Positions 7,647 to 16,688 of a DNA stretch of 51,153 nt are shown here, one piece after another. The notes under the pieces were generated by a model. The model did not search any database. It was not told the DNA's origin and worked only from the letters and a program-made list of their open reading frames with translations. The translations under genes and the position numbers were made by a program. Source of the stretch: Lawsonibacter sp. (lineage in GTDB: Bacteria > Bacillota > Clostridia > Oscillospirales > Oscillospiraceae); NCBI GenBank assembly GCA_022796195.1, contig JAAWIE010000008.1:1-51153 (forward strand), read 5' to 3'. Within the stretch, counting starts at the first letter, position 1; every line of letters starts with the position of its first letter.

Positions 7647-8681
7647 CTATGCCGCGTTTGCCAGCTCCAGCAGCAAGGTGGTCAACAGCTCTTTCGGGTC
7701 CTGACCAGTGGATTTCATCGCCAAATCGGTCTGGGCGCAGCGGACCACTGCCCGGCGGCACCAGGGCAGGGAAAAACGCCTTGCACTGACCATCAGCCGG
7801 TCCATGGGGTATCTCATCCCCCAGAGCCGGCCTACCCAGGCGGCGTCCCGCCGCTGGTCCAGGGCCAGCCGGGCGGAGTAGAGCTGGCGCAGCTGCTTGC
7901 CTAGGGCGCTCATGATCTCGTAGGGACTTTTCTGCATCTGGTACAGCTCACCCAGCACCTTTGCAGCCTTGTCATAGTTCTTTTCCCCGATGGCATCGGC
8001 AATCCGGAAGACCACCGCGCTGAGTTGGGGAGTGGCCACCGCCTCAATATCCCCTCGGGTGATACGCTCCCCTTTGGCGTAGGCGCTGATTTTGCCCACC
8101 TCCTGCTGGAGGTTTTGCATCAGGTCGCCGCACAGGAAAATCAGCTCCTCACACAGCCGGGGCTCGATGTCCTTGCCCTGGGCCCGGAAGTGGCGGCGCA
8201 CCCAGTCGGTCAGCTCCCGCTGTCCCTGCCGGACAAAGTTGACCGCCGTCCCATATTTTTTCACCGCTGCCGCCAGCTTGGTCCGGGCGTCGGCTTTGTA
8301 CTCAATCAGATCATAGAGAAACACCACACAGCAGTAGTCTGGCAGATTTCCCAAAATACGGAGATACTCCTCCCGGTCTTTCTCCCCCGCTTTAAACAAG
8401 TCGTAGTCGGTGACCAGCACAAAGGTGCGCTCTGTCAGGATGGGCAGGCAGTCCACCGCCTCTTCCAGGGCGTGGGGCGACATGTCTTTCCCGGCAAGAT
8501 CATGCCGGTTGAACTCCCCCAGCCCGCCAGGCAGCACCGCGTCCCGCAGGCGGCCGAGGTAATAGTCCCGCAGATAGGTCTCCTCCCCGTGGAAGAGGTA
8601 GAGCTGTCCCGGCGTCCCGGCGGACAGGTCCTTTTTCAGTTTGTCAAACCCGGAGGTATCCGGCTTGTTTTTGGGCGGCAT
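7647..8681 (-). CDS. holA: DNA polymerase III subunit delta
   Basis: HolA opens the beta clamp as part of the clamp-loader complex. The 344-residue length is typical. Recognisable features are the N-terminal AAA-like fold, LYLFHGEETYLRDYYLGRL near residues 28-46 (a degenerate nucleotide site, as is normal for delta), the middle stretch EIRL-like ERITRGDIEAVATPQLSAVVFRIADAI, and the C-terminal collar domain ending DLAMKSTGQDPKELLTTLLLEL. The start ATG has AGGAGGGG 5 bases upstream. It lies 11 bases after comEC on the same strand, which is the usual comEC-holA pairing in Firmicutes, so the two are cotranscribed. Confidence 0.93.
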   Translation of the reverse strand: MPPKNKPDTSGFDKLKKDLSAGTPGQLYLFHGEETYLRDYYLGRLRDAVLPGGLGEFNRHDLAGKDMSPHALEEAVDCLPILTERTFVLVTDYDLFKAGEKDREEYLRILGNLPDYCCVVFLYDLIEYKADARTKLAAAVKKYGTAVNFVRQGQRELTDWVRRHFRAQGKDIEPRLCEELIFLCGDLMQNLQQEVGKISAYAKGERITRGDIEAVATPQLSAVVFRIADAIGEKNYDKAAKVLGELYQMQKSPYEIMSALGKQLRQLYSARLALDQRRDAAWVGRLWGMRYPMDRLMVSARRFSLPWCRRAVVRCAQTDLAMKSTGQDPKELLTTLLLELANAA

Positions 8682-8692
8682 AGCATCCCCTC

Positions 8693-10984
8693 CTATCCGT
8701 TCAGCCGCACCTCAATGGTTCCATATAGGTCGGTGCGGTAAATTTTGGCCCCCGCCTGGTCCAGACGCTCCATAGCGTTCCAGCCCGGGTGACCGTATTT
8801 GTTGTGCAAACCCACAGAGACCAGGGCAAGCTCCGGTTTTGTTTGGTCCAAGAGCTCCCAGGTGGTAGAGGTATCTGAACCATGGTGCCCCGCTATCAAC
8901 ACTTCCAGGTCCGGCAGCTGCGTCTGTTCCAGCAGACGCCGTTCACCCTCCTGTTCCATGTCGCCGGTAATCAAAGCGTCCAGCGCACCGGCTTGGGCCA
9001 GTACGGTCAGGCCCAGTTCGTTGGTGCTGCCTGCCTCCATCACTGGCGGAAACACAGTAATGCGCTCCGCCCCGGAACTGCCGAATTGCATCTCCCCCCT
9101 CACGTAGCGCACTGGGATATTCCGCTCTTCTGCGGCGGATACAATCTCTGCCCGCAGGGGGCTGTCCGCTTCCACATCGGGCAGAGCAATCTCACCCACA
9201 TCCACCCGGCGCAGAAGCTGGGGGATCCCATTGGCGTGGTCCGCGTGGTAGTGGGACACCACCAGCAGATCAACAGAACTGCGCCCCAGGGATTGCAGAT
9301 AGTTTGCCGCCGTGTCGCCCGGGTCATCCCGGCTGTCCCCGCCGCAGTCTACCAGCGTGAGGAAGCGGCCCGTCCGCACCAGAACACTCTGCCCCTGGCC
9401 CACATCCAGCACCGTCACCGCCATATCCCCCGCATAGAAGGACGCCCGAGTGAGAAAAATCATGTAGGCCAGCACCGCAGCACCGGCTGTCAAAGGCAGC
9501 CACACAGAACGCCGTCCCTTTGCCAGCATAAATGCCAGCAGAAGGGCATAGACCAGCACCAGCCATGTCCGGTAATACACCGATTCCAGCGGAAGAGCGG
9601 CCAGAGCCGGTCTGGACAGCTTCTCCACAACCCACTGGAGGTAGCGGGCCAGCCAAGTAAAGGGGACCGCCAGCACCGAAGCCGGACCGGGGAGGAAAAC
9701 GGCCAGCGTCCCTGCGCCCAGGCCGCCCAGAAACAAAAACCCAATGGCCCAGATGGTGAGCAGATTAGACAAAGGTGCAATGAGCGAGACCATGTTGAAG
9801 TGGAGGGCCACCAGGGGTACGGTCAGCACCGAGGCCCCCAGCGTGGCGGACAGGCTGGAGATTACAAAATGCGGCCCCGCCCACAACACCTGCGCCGCTC
9901 TGGTTTTGGGCAGCTTGTCTGGGCGGAACCAGTCCTGGACCCGGTCAGACACCAGAAGGATGCCCGCCACCGCAGTAAAGGACAGCTGTAAGCCGATGTG
10001 GGCGGCAGAAAAGGGGTTAAGCCATAACAGAAGCAGCAGGGCCAGCGACAGCGAGGTGGGTCCGTCCCGCTCCCGGTCCAGCAGAGGTGCCAGCTGAAGC
10101 ATCAGAATCATAACCGCTGCCCGAAGCACCGAGGGCGTGTTTCCCGCGATACCACAGAACAGCGCCACCCACAGGACGGTGAACAGGGCGGTGGACCGCC
10201 GTCCCCGTCCCAGCAGAGCGGTGAGCAGGCTCGCCAAAAAAGCAAGGTGCATACCAGATACCGCAACCGTATGGGACAGACCGGCCCGCTCCAAGGAGGT
10301 AGTAAACTCGTCGGTCAGGTTGTCTCGGTTGCCTGTTACCAAGGCCCGGACAAAACCGGACACATCCTCCGGAAATGCCGCATCAATGCCAGCTTTCAGC
10401 GCCTTGGACGCCCAAGCGGCGAAATATTGGGGTGCAATCTGTTCCGGATGCTGAATCTCCAGCCGTCCATAGGCTTTGGCCCGGAGGAAAATACCCTTGG
10501 CGGTGTAGTAGCTGATTTTCTCACCGGCGAAGGTACGGTCTCCTAAGGTGCATCGGGCAACCGTCCCAATCTGGTCGCCTGGACGCAGGTCCGCCCCCTG
10601 TTCATCGGTATAGAGAATCCCGGTCACCTCCACCCAGCTGCCGGTCTGCGCCCGGACAACCACGGTCCATCCACCGAAGTCTCCCTCCTGCGGCCAGTCC
10701 AAAACAGTGGCGCTAAGGCGGACCGTCTGCCCGTCCAGTTCCTTGGCCGGCTGGAAAAACACCGCCATATAGAGTGCGGTCCACAAAAATCCCCAGGCCA
10801 GCCCGGACAAAACCAGCAGAGCACGGGTTCTCCGGCGGCTTTTCTTTCTCAAAACCAGTCCTGTAACCAGCGTCAATGCCGCCAGTCCGCCGCCCAGGGG
10901 GAGCAGAACTGCATCCAATCTGCCGTAAATCGCCGCAAAAATGGCCGCGGCAAAGGAAAAGGCAAAGGTTGCCAGTATGCGCAT
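8693..10984 (-). CDS. comEC: ComEC/Rec2 DNA uptake channel
   Basis: This 763-residue polytopic membrane protein forms the channel that brings single-stranded DNA into competent cells. In order it has two N-terminal membrane segments, an OB-like extracellular domain, the Competence domain (AGLSHTVAVSGMHLAFLASL region, about 235-255) with many membrane spans, and a C-terminal metallo-beta-lactamase domain. That domain carries LDVGQGQSVLV and the metal motif SHYHADHANG at about residue 577, where a nuclease activity may degrade the second strand. The ATG is chosen because GGAGGGGTG lies 8 bases upstream and the promoter excludes longer forms. No other late competence gene is in the window. Confidence 0.92.
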   Translation of the reverse strand: MRILATFAFSFAAAIFAAIYGRLDAVLLPLGGGLAALTLVTGLVLRKKSRRRTRALLVLSGLAWGFLWTALYMAVFFQPAKELDGQTVRLSATVLDWPQEGDFGGWTVVVRAQTGSWVEVTGILYTDEQGADLRPGDQIGTVARCTLGDRTFAGEKISYYTAKGIFLRAKAYGRLEIQHPEQIAPQYFAAWASKALKAGIDAAFPEDVSGFVRALVTGNRDNLTDEFTTSLERAGLSHTVAVSGMHLAFLASLLTALLGRGRRSTALFTVLWVALFCGIAGNTPSVLRAAVMILMLQLAPLLDRERDGPTSLSLALLLLLWLNPFSAAHIGLQLSFTAVAGILLVSDRVQDWFRPDKLPKTRAAQVLWAGPHFVISSLSATLGASVLTVPLVALHFNMVSLIAPLSNLLTIWAIGFLFLGGLGAGTLAVFLPGPASVLAVPFTWLARYLQWVVEKLSRPALAALPLESVYYRTWLVLVYALLLAFMLAKGRRSVWLPLTAGAAVLAYMIFLTRASFYAGDMAVTVLDVGQGQSVLVRTGRFLTLVDCGGDSRDDPGDTAANYLQSLGRSSVDLLVVSHYHADHANGIPQLLRRVDVGEIALPDVEADSPLRAEIVSAAEERNIPVRYVRGEMQFGSSGAERITVFPPVMEAGSTNELGLTVLAQAGALDALITGDMEQEGERRLLEQTQLPDLEVLIAGHHGSDTSTTWELLDQTKPELALVSVGLHNKYGHPGWNAMERLDQAGAKIYRTDLYGTIEVRLNG

Positions 10985-11015
10985 CGATTCTTCACCCCTC
11001 CCGTTTTTCCGTTCC

Positions 11016-11044
11016 AGCGTACCATGTTTTGGAGAAAATTGCAA
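11016..11044 (-). promoter_or_regulatory. Sigma-A promoter of comEC-holA
   Basis: TTGCAA and TACGCT are separated by 17 bases on the minus strand, with a TGG extended -10, about 32 bases upstream of the comEC ATG. It is divergent from the mrnC promoter. Confidence 0.6.
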
Positions 11045-11082
11045 GGGGCCGCTCAGAAGTGTCCTGCCGCTCTCTCCCAGAC

Positions 11083-11111
11083 TTGCCAATTGGACTGAAA
11101 TATGATAGAAT
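11083..11111 (+). promoter_or_regulatory. Sigma-A promoter of mrnC-rqcH
   Basis: TTGCCA and TAGAAT are separated by 17 bases, with a TGA extended -10, 30 bases upstream of the mrnC start. Confidence 0.6.
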
Positions 11112-11141
11112 CATCCCAATTTCCCAAAAGGAGCTATGGCC

Positions 11142-11546
11142 ATGATGGATTACTTTCATTTGAATATGGACCGGGACCATCTGCTCTCCCTATCCACTTT
11201 GGGGCTGGCCCACCTAGGGGACGGAGTCTATGAGGTAATGGTCCGCTCCTGGCTGGTGCTCCACGGTAAGGCCAAAGCCAAAGACCTCCACCGGGCTACC
11301 GTGAAGTTTGTGGCCGCCCCCGCTCAAGCGGAGCGGTTTGAGCGGATTCAGCCCATGCTTGCCGAGGATGAGGCGGACGTTTTCCGCCGGGGCCGCAACA
11401 CCGCCCCCCACTCCATCCCAAAAGCGGCCAGCCGGGCCCAGTACCAGACCGCCACTGGCCTGGAGGCCCTGTTCGGCTGGCTCTACCTTCAAGGCCGGAC
11501 CGAGCGGCTCAACCAGCTTTTTGCCGCCCTGATGGAAGGAGAATAA
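11142..11546 (+). CDS. mrnC: Mini-ribonuclease III
   Basis: Mini-III is a dimeric RNase III catalytic domain without a dsRNA-binding domain; in B. subtilis it matures 23S rRNA. The protein has 134 residues, the usual length. The signature LAHLGDGVYEVMVRSWLV (near residue 22) contains the catalytic Asp and Glu region, and TGLEALFGWLYLQG near 105 supplies the second acidic pair. The ATG at 11142 is preferred over the one at 11136 because the AAAGGAG site would be only 2 bases from the latter. The rqcH gene begins 3 bases after its stop, so the two are cotranscribed. In most Firmicutes mrnC sits beside cysS or rlmB; here rlmB is 4 kb downstream in a separate unit. Confidence 0.9.
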   Translation: MMDYFHLNMDRDHLLSLSTLGLAHLGDGVYEVMVRSWLVLHGKAKAKDLHRATVKFVAAPAQAERFERIQPMLAEDEADVFRRGRNTAPHSIPKAASRAQYQTATGLEALFGWLYLQGRTERLNQLFAALMEGE

Positions 11547-11549
11547 CCG

Positions 11550-13346
11550 ATGCCTTTTGATGCGCTGTGCCTGTCGGGCGTTATTCATGAACTAAATACC
11601 GGTCTGGCCGGGGCCAGGGTGGACAAAATCTACCAGCCTGGGCGGGACGAGGTGGTTTTGGCCCTGCGGACCCAAAATATGGGCAACGTACGGCTGCTGC
11701 TGTCGGCCAACCCAGCCCGCCCCCGGCTCCACCTCACCACTCTGCCCCTGGAGAACCCGGAAAAGCCCCCTATGTTCTGCATGCTGATGCGCAAGCACAT
11801 GTCCGGAGCCCGTCTGCTGGAGCTTACGCAGACTCCACTGGAACGGGTGGCCGTTCTGCGCTTCGAGGCGCTGAACGATCTGGGGGACCGGGTGGAGCGC
11901 CGTCTGATTCTGGAGGCCATCAGCCACAAGACGAACCTGATTCTGCTGGACGGAGACGGGCGGATTCTGGACTGCATCCGCCGCGCGGGGGCGGACCTGT
12001 CCGGTTCCCTGGAGTCCGCAGGCGGGGGCAATGCTCCGCGTATCCTCCAGCCGGGGATGTTCTACCGCCTCCCTCCAGGGGTTGACAAGGAAAATCCCCT
12101 TACGGCAGACCGGGAGCGGCTGGAACAGCTGTTGTCCGCCGCCCCCGAAGAGGCCCAGGCGGACCGCTGGCTGCTGGATACCTTTGGCGGACTGTCTCCT
12201 CTGCTCTGCCGGGAGCTGGCCCACCAGGCGGGCGGCGCTGCTGACGTGCGCCTCAATGCCCTGGGTCCCCAGGGGCAGGCCCGTCTGTTGGACCGGCTGG
12301 AGCAGCTGCGGGAAAGGGTCACAGCGGGACAGTATGTCCCCATCATGATCTCCATAGACGGACGGCCCCGGGATTTTACCTTCTTGCCTGTGGGACAGTA
12401 TGAGGGAATCGCTCAGGCCAGCCGCTGGCCCGCCTTCTCCCCCATGCTGGACGCCTTTTTTGAACAACGGGAGCGGCAGGACCGGGTAAAACAGAAGGGG
12501 CAGGACCTGATTAAATCGGTCACCAACGCCCGGGACCGGGTCAGGCGAAAAATTGCCAACCAGGAAAAGGAACTGGCCGCCACCCAAGACCGGGACCGCC
12601 TTCGCCGTCTGGGCGATCTCCTCACCAGCAATTTTTATCAAATGGAGAAGGGAATGGCCCGCCTTCGGACTGTGGATTTCTACGACCCGGAGGGCCGAGA
12701 AATCGAAATCAAGCTGGACCCCCTCCTGACCCCTCAGCAAAATGCCGCCAAGTACTACAAGGATTACAACCGGGCCAAAAAAGCGGAGGAGATGCTCACC
12801 ATCCAGCTGGAAAAGGGCCGGCATGAGCTGGACTACCTCAACAGCGTCCTGGAAACAATCGCTTTCGCCGAGGGGGAACGGGATTTGGCCGAGATTCGTC
12901 AGGAACTGACCGACACCGGCTACCTCCGCCGCCCAGGCAAATCCAAGGACCGGGGCAGGCGGGTCGCCTCCAAACCCATGGAGTTCCGCTCCTCCACCGG
13001 ACTGCGCATCTCGGTGGGCAAGAACAACAGCCAAAATGATCTGCTCACCTGCAAGCTGGCGGGAAAAGGTGACATCTGGTTTCACACCCAGAAAATACAC
13101 GGCTCCCATGTCATCCTTTGGACGGAAGGCGGAGAACCAGACCTCCAGAGTCTGAACGAGGCCGCTATATTGGCCGCATGGTTCTCCCAGGCCAGAGAGA
13201 GCAGTAAGGTACCCGTGGACTATACCCCCGTGCGCTTTGTGAAAAAACCGGGCGGGGCCCGCCCAGGTATGGTCATCTACACCACCTATGAAACCGCCTG
13301 GGTTGCCCCGAACGGGGAACTGGCAAAAAAGCTGCGGGTAAAATAA
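11550..13346 (+). CDS. rqcH: RqcH (NFACT family) ribosome quality-control factor
   Basis: RqcH is the bacterial Rqc2/NEMF homologue. It binds obstructed 50S subunits and recruits tRNA-Ala to add C-terminal alanine tails; older annotations call it a fibronectin-binding protein. The 598-residue protein starts MPFDALCLSGVIHEL (the NFACT-N domain, with the DxR-type segment around the Arg-rich LLLSANPARPRLHLTT). It continues with a helix-hairpin region, a long coiled coil (about 310-440) and the NFACT-R domain with GKNNSQNDLLTCKLA and GDIWFHTQKIHGSHV (about 505-530). The start has GAAGGAG 9 bases upstream. A terminator follows. Confidence 0.92.
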   Translation: MPFDALCLSGVIHELNTGLAGARVDKIYQPGRDEVVLALRTQNMGNVRLLLSANPARPRLHLTTLPLENPEKPPMFCMLMRKHMSGARLLELTQTPLERVAVLRFEALNDLGDRVERRLILEAISHKTNLILLDGDGRILDCIRRAGADLSGSLESAGGGNAPRILQPGMFYRLPPGVDKENPLTADRERLEQLLSAAPEEAQADRWLLDTFGGLSPLLCRELAHQAGGAADVRLNALGPQGQARLLDRLEQLRERVTAGQYVPIMISIDGRPRDFTFLPVGQYEGIAQASRWPAFSPMLDAFFEQRERQDRVKQKGQDLIKSVTNARDRVRRKIANQEKELAATQDRDRLRRLGDLLTSNFYQMEKGMARLRTVDFYDPEGREIEIKLDPLLTPQQNAAKYYKDYNRAKKAEEMLTIQLEKGRHELDYLNSVLETIAFAEGERDLAEIRQELTDTGYLRRPGKSKDRGRRVASKPMEFRSSTGLRISVGKNNSQNDLLTCKLAGKGDIWFHTQKIHGSHVILWTEGGEPDLQSLNEAAILAAWFSQARESSKVPVDYTPVRFVKKPGGARPGMVIYTTYETAWVAPNGELAKKLRVK

Positions 13347-13393
13347 CCGAGCAGCCCGCCCCATAACCGCTCCAATTTCAGCCAGAATGATGC

Positions 13394-13423
13394 AAACGGC
13401 GCAGCCCAAAGGCTGCGCCGTTT
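13394..13423. terminator. Bidirectional terminator between rqcH and ftsH
   Basis: A perfect 13-bp stem (AAACGGCGCAGCC, loop of four, complement) lies between two convergent genes. Its T tract is short on both strands. Confidence 0.75.
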
Positions 13424-13464
13424 CTGCCGCTTTCAGGCCGCCCGCTTGCGGACAGCATACTTTG

Positions 13465-15615
13465 TTACTGGGGCTTGTTCTCGCCGCCCTCTGAAGCGTC
13501 TTCCGGCTGGCCGGACTTCTCATCCCAGGGTGCTTCTTCTTCCGGCGGCTGGATCTCACCTGCATCCGGCTCACACAACGGGGAAGGGGGCTTGATTTCC
13601 TCACTGACTATGTGGATTGTCTTGGCAGGCGGTTCCACATCGCTGAGCTCCGCCTTGGGCCGGGTGGAGGCGTAGGCATCCTCCACAGCGGCGGGGTCCC
13701 GGCCCTCGATAATAGCCACCATCTCGCCGCCGGTAATGGTCTCCTTCTCCAGCAGATAGGCCACCACTTTGTCGATGTCCTCCCGGTTGGCCCGGATGAC
13801 CTCCACAGCGTCCTTATAGCACACATCTAAAATGGCCTTGACCGCCTGGTCCATCACAGCGGCGGTGTCTTGGGCGCAATCCAGGCCGTAGCCGCCATCC
13901 AAATACTGGCTGCGGACAGACCCCAAGGCCATCATGCCAAATTCCTCGCTCATGCCATACATCGCCACCATGTTGCGGGCAATGTTGGTAGCCTCCTGAA
14001 TATCCTGAGACGCGCCGTTGGTCATGGTTTCCATGACCACCTCCTCGGCGGCCCGACCGCCCATGGAGACGGCGATTTTCGCCATCAGTTCCTCCTTCGT
14101 ACGCAGATTGGTTTTGTCCTCCTCGGGCATGAGAAGGGTGTAGCCCAAGGAACCCTCGGTGTGGGGTACGATGGTAATTTTCTGTACCGGCTCCGCGTTT
14201 TTCTGCTTGTAGGCCACCATGGCGTGGCCCACCTCATGGTAGGCTACCAGCTTACGTTCAAATTCGGTGAGCACCGAGTTCTTCTTTTCGCTTCCGGCAA
14301 TGACAAATTCAAAGGAGGCCAGCAGGTCCTCTTGGTTGACCGCCCGGCGTCCCTGGCGGACGGCCCGAAGGGCGGCTTCGTTGACCAGATTGGCCAGGTC
14401 CGCACCCACCGTGCCGGCGGTAGCCAGAGCAATTTTTTTCAGGTCTACATCCTCACTGAGGCGGATGTTGCGGGTGTGGACTTGCAGGGTGGACAGACGT
14501 CCGGCAAGATTGGGCCGGTCGATGGTGATGCGCCGGTCGAAGCGTCCGGGACGGAGGAGAGCCTTGTCCAGCACCTCAGGCCGGTTGGTGGCCCCCAGGA
14601 CAATAACGCCCTTTCCGGGGTCGAAGCCGTCCAGCTCCGCCAGCAGCTGGTTCAGGGTCTGTTCCCGCTCGTCGTTGCCGCCCATGCGGTTGTCACGGGA
14701 TTTGCCGATGGTGTCGATCTCGTCGATGAAGATGATGCAGGGGGCCATCTTGCTGGCCTCTTTGAACAGGTCCCGAACTCGGGACGCGCCCACGCCCACA
14801 AACATCTCCACAAAGTCAGAGCCGGAGATGGAGAAGAAGGGCACCCCCGCCTCACCGGCCACGGCTTTGGCCAACAGGGTCTTGCCGGTGCCCGGAGGGC
14901 CGACCAGCAGCGCACCTTTGGGCAGTTTGGCGCCGATTTCGGTGTACTTTTGGGGGTTGTGGAGGATGTCGATGATCTCCTCCAGGCTCTCCTTGGCCTC
15001 ATCCTGACCGGCTACGTCCCGGAAGGTGACGCCGGTCTTTTTCTCTACATACACCTTGGCGTTGGCCTTGCCTACGCCGCCGATGCCGCCCATACCGCCT
15101 TTTCCGCCGATCCCCCGCATGAGGAAGACCATGGCTCCCACCATAATCACCAGGGGCAGGACGGTGGTAAGCAGAAGGTAGAGAATTTGGGAGGAATTGT
15201 CCACTGGGGGAGTACCATGGCCCACATTGTGGTCATTGAGCAGGGCTTCCAATTCCAGGTCTGAGATGGGGGGCGGAGTGGTGACATATTCCGTCTCCCG
15301 GTCGTTCTGAATGGGCATCCAGGCAAACATATTATTCCCTTGCTGCCGGTTCTCGTCCTTGGGGATGTAGGCCAGGGCCTCTTCTTCTTTCCCCTCCTTG
15401 AGGGTGATGGTGAACAAGCTGGGCTCCAGCTTGACATACTCCACCAGTTCCGCCGTCACCCATTGGCGGAACACGGAGTAGTCCACCTGGACCTGATTGG
15501 AGCTGTTGTAGGAGTTGGTGCAGCTGCGGAACATCAATGTGAGAAACAGCGCCCACAAAATCAGCGAAATCAGGCCGATGGTGTTTTTTCTGTTGTTTCC
15601 TTTGTCTGGTTTCAA
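13465..15615 (-). CDS. ftsH: ATP-dependent zinc metalloprotease FtsH
   Basis: FtsH is a hexameric membrane AAA+ protease that removes damaged or regulatory membrane and cytosolic proteins. The order is TM1 (12-31), FtsH extracellular domain, TM2 (about 142-165), Gly-rich linker, AAA+ module with Walker A GPPGTGKT (239-246) and Walker B IIFIDEID (294-301), and the peptidase domain with HEVGH (460-464). The common form of the last motif is HEAGH. The last 45 residues are acidic and Pro-rich. I start at TTG (13 codons before TM1), with GGAGGT 8 bases upstream. Both upstream in-frame ATGs lie within or before the promoter and so outside the transcript. Confidence 0.95.
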   Translation of the reverse strand: MKPDKGNNRKNTIGLISLILWALFLTLMFRSCTNSYNSSNQVQVDYSVFRQWVTAELVEYVKLEPSLFTITLKEGKEEEALAYIPKDENRQQGNNMFAWMPIQNDRETEYVTTPPPISDLELEALLNDHNVGHGTPPVDNSSQILYLLLTTVLPLVIMVGAMVFLMRGIGGKGGMGGIGGVGKANAKVYVEKKTGVTFRDVAGQDEAKESLEEIIDILHNPQKYTEIGAKLPKGALLVGPPGTGKTLLAKAVAGEAGVPFFSISGSDFVEMFVGVGASRVRDLFKEASKMAPCIIFIDEIDTIGKSRDNRMGGNDEREQTLNQLLAELDGFDPGKGVIVLGATNRPEVLDKALLRPGRFDRRITIDRPNLAGRLSTLQVHTRNIRLSEDVDLKKIALATAGTVGADLANLVNEAALRAVRQGRRAVNQEDLLASFEFVIAGSEKKNSVLTEFERKLVAYHEVGHAMVAYKQKNAEPVQKITIVPHTEGSLGYTLLMPEEDKTNLRTKEELMAKIAVSMGGRAAEEVVMETMTNGASQDIQEATNIARNMVAMYGMSEEFGMMALGSVRSQYLDGGYGLDCAQDTAAVMDQAVKAILDVCYKDAVEVIRANREDIDKVVAYLLEKETITGGEMVAIIEGRDPAAVEDAYASTRPKAELSDVEPPAKTIHIVSEEIKPPSPLCEPDAGEIQPPEEEAPWDEKSGQPEDASEGGENKPQ

Positions 15616-15661
15616 AGGAGCGTACCTCCATTTTTCTGCATTTTGCAAAAGGTCAAACGGT

Positions 15662-15690
15662 ATCATACCACAGTCTCGCAATAAAAACAA
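15662..15690 (-). promoter_or_regulatory. Sigma-A promoter of ftsH
   Basis: TTGTTT and TATGAT are separated by 17 bases on the minus strand, with a TGG extended -10. The upstream in-frame ATG at 15664-15666 lies inside the -10 box, which forces use of the downstream TTG start. Confidence 0.65.
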
Positions 15691-15792
15691 GGAAATACCG
15701 TGTAAACTTCCGGTAAACTTTCTGTGACTGGAGTTCGGCCCCTTTCCACTTTAGAAACTCTGCTCTTTTTCACGGGAACTGGAAATTCCCAC

Positions 15793-15821
15793 TTCCCACC
15801 AGAGGATAAATGTGGTAGAAT
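15793..15821 (+). promoter_or_regulatory. Candidate promoter of rlmB
   Basis: TTCCCA and TAGAAT are separated by 17 bases, with a TGG extended -10. It lies 41 bases upstream of the ATG. Confidence 0.5.
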
Positions 15822-15861
15822 GTATTATATATGTGAAAAACATCGGAAGGACTGGATTTTT

Positions 15862-16647
15862 ATGAACAAACGTCCCCCATTGCGCCGCTCCGCACCTGTG
15901 GAACAGGAAAACGACGGCATCATCGAGGGCCGCAATGCCGTGATTGAGGCCCTGCGGGCCGGAGTCACCATCGACAAAATCTTCATCGCCAAAGGGGAGA
16001 CAGATTCCGCCCTGGGCCACATCGCCTCCACTGCCCGTGAGAAGGGCATTGTGGTGGTGGATGCCGACCGGCGCAAGCTGGACGGCATGAGCCGCACCCA
16101 CTCCCATCAGGGTGTAATTGCCCAGGCCGCCGTTCGGGAGTACGCCTCGGTGGACGACATCCTCAACGCCGCCCGGGAAAAAGGAGAGCCTCCCCTTCTT
16201 GTGGTGTGCGATGAGCTCAGCGACCCACACAACCTGGGGGCGGTCATCCGCACTGCCGACGCCGCCGGAGCCCATGGGGTAATTATCCCCAAGCGCCGCT
16301 CTGCCGGGCTGACGGCTATTGTGGGCAAGACCTCTGCCGGTGCAGTGGCCCATGTCCCGGTGGCCCGGGTCCCCAACCTGCCCGCCCTGCTCAAGCAGCT
16401 GAAGGATGAGGGCGTGTGGATTTTCGGCGCAGCTTTGGACGGGACTACATCCCTCTACCAGGCCGACCTGAAAGGCCCCGCCGCCATTGTGATTGGCAGT
16501 GAAGGGATGGGAATGGGCCGTCTAGTGACGGAAAACTGCGATTTTACCGTATCGATCCCCATGTTTGGCAAAATCAACTCCCTCAACGCCTCCGCGGCCG
16601 CCGCAGTGCTTCTGTACGAGGCGGTGCGGCAGAGAACGGGAGGATAA
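15862..16647 (+). CDS. rlmB: 23S rRNA (guanosine-2'-O)-methyltransferase RlmB
   Basis: This 261-residue SpoU/TrmH-family methyltransferase has an N-terminal RNA-binding (L30e-like) domain starting IIEGRNAVIEALRAG and a trefoil-knot catalytic domain. The three SPOUT motifs are visible: DELSDPHNLGAVIRTADAAG (motif 1, with the catalytic Asn-Arg), AIVIGSEGMGM (motif 2) and SIPMFGKINSLNASAAAAVL (motif 3). It should methylate the G2251-equivalent of 23S rRNA. The ATG is chosen because GGAAGG lies upstream and the protein begins just before the conserved domain. The P-type ATPase-like gene follows 41 bases later on the same strand, with no terminator between. Confidence 0.9.
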   Translation: MNKRPPLRRSAPVEQENDGIIEGRNAVIEALRAGVTIDKIFIAKGETDSALGHIASTAREKGIVVVDADRRKLDGMSRTHSHQGVIAQAAVREYASVDDILNAAREKGEPPLLVVCDELSDPHNLGAVIRTADAAGAHGVIIPKRRSAGLTAIVGKTSAGAVAHVPVARVPNLPALLKQLKDEGVWIFGAALDGTTSLYQADLKGPAAIVIGSEGMGMGRLVTENCDFTVSIPMFGKINSLNASAAAAVLLYEAVRQRTGG

Positions 16648-16688
16648 CAGGCTTCCCCCTTCCGGGAGGCTAATAAGGAGCCCCACCC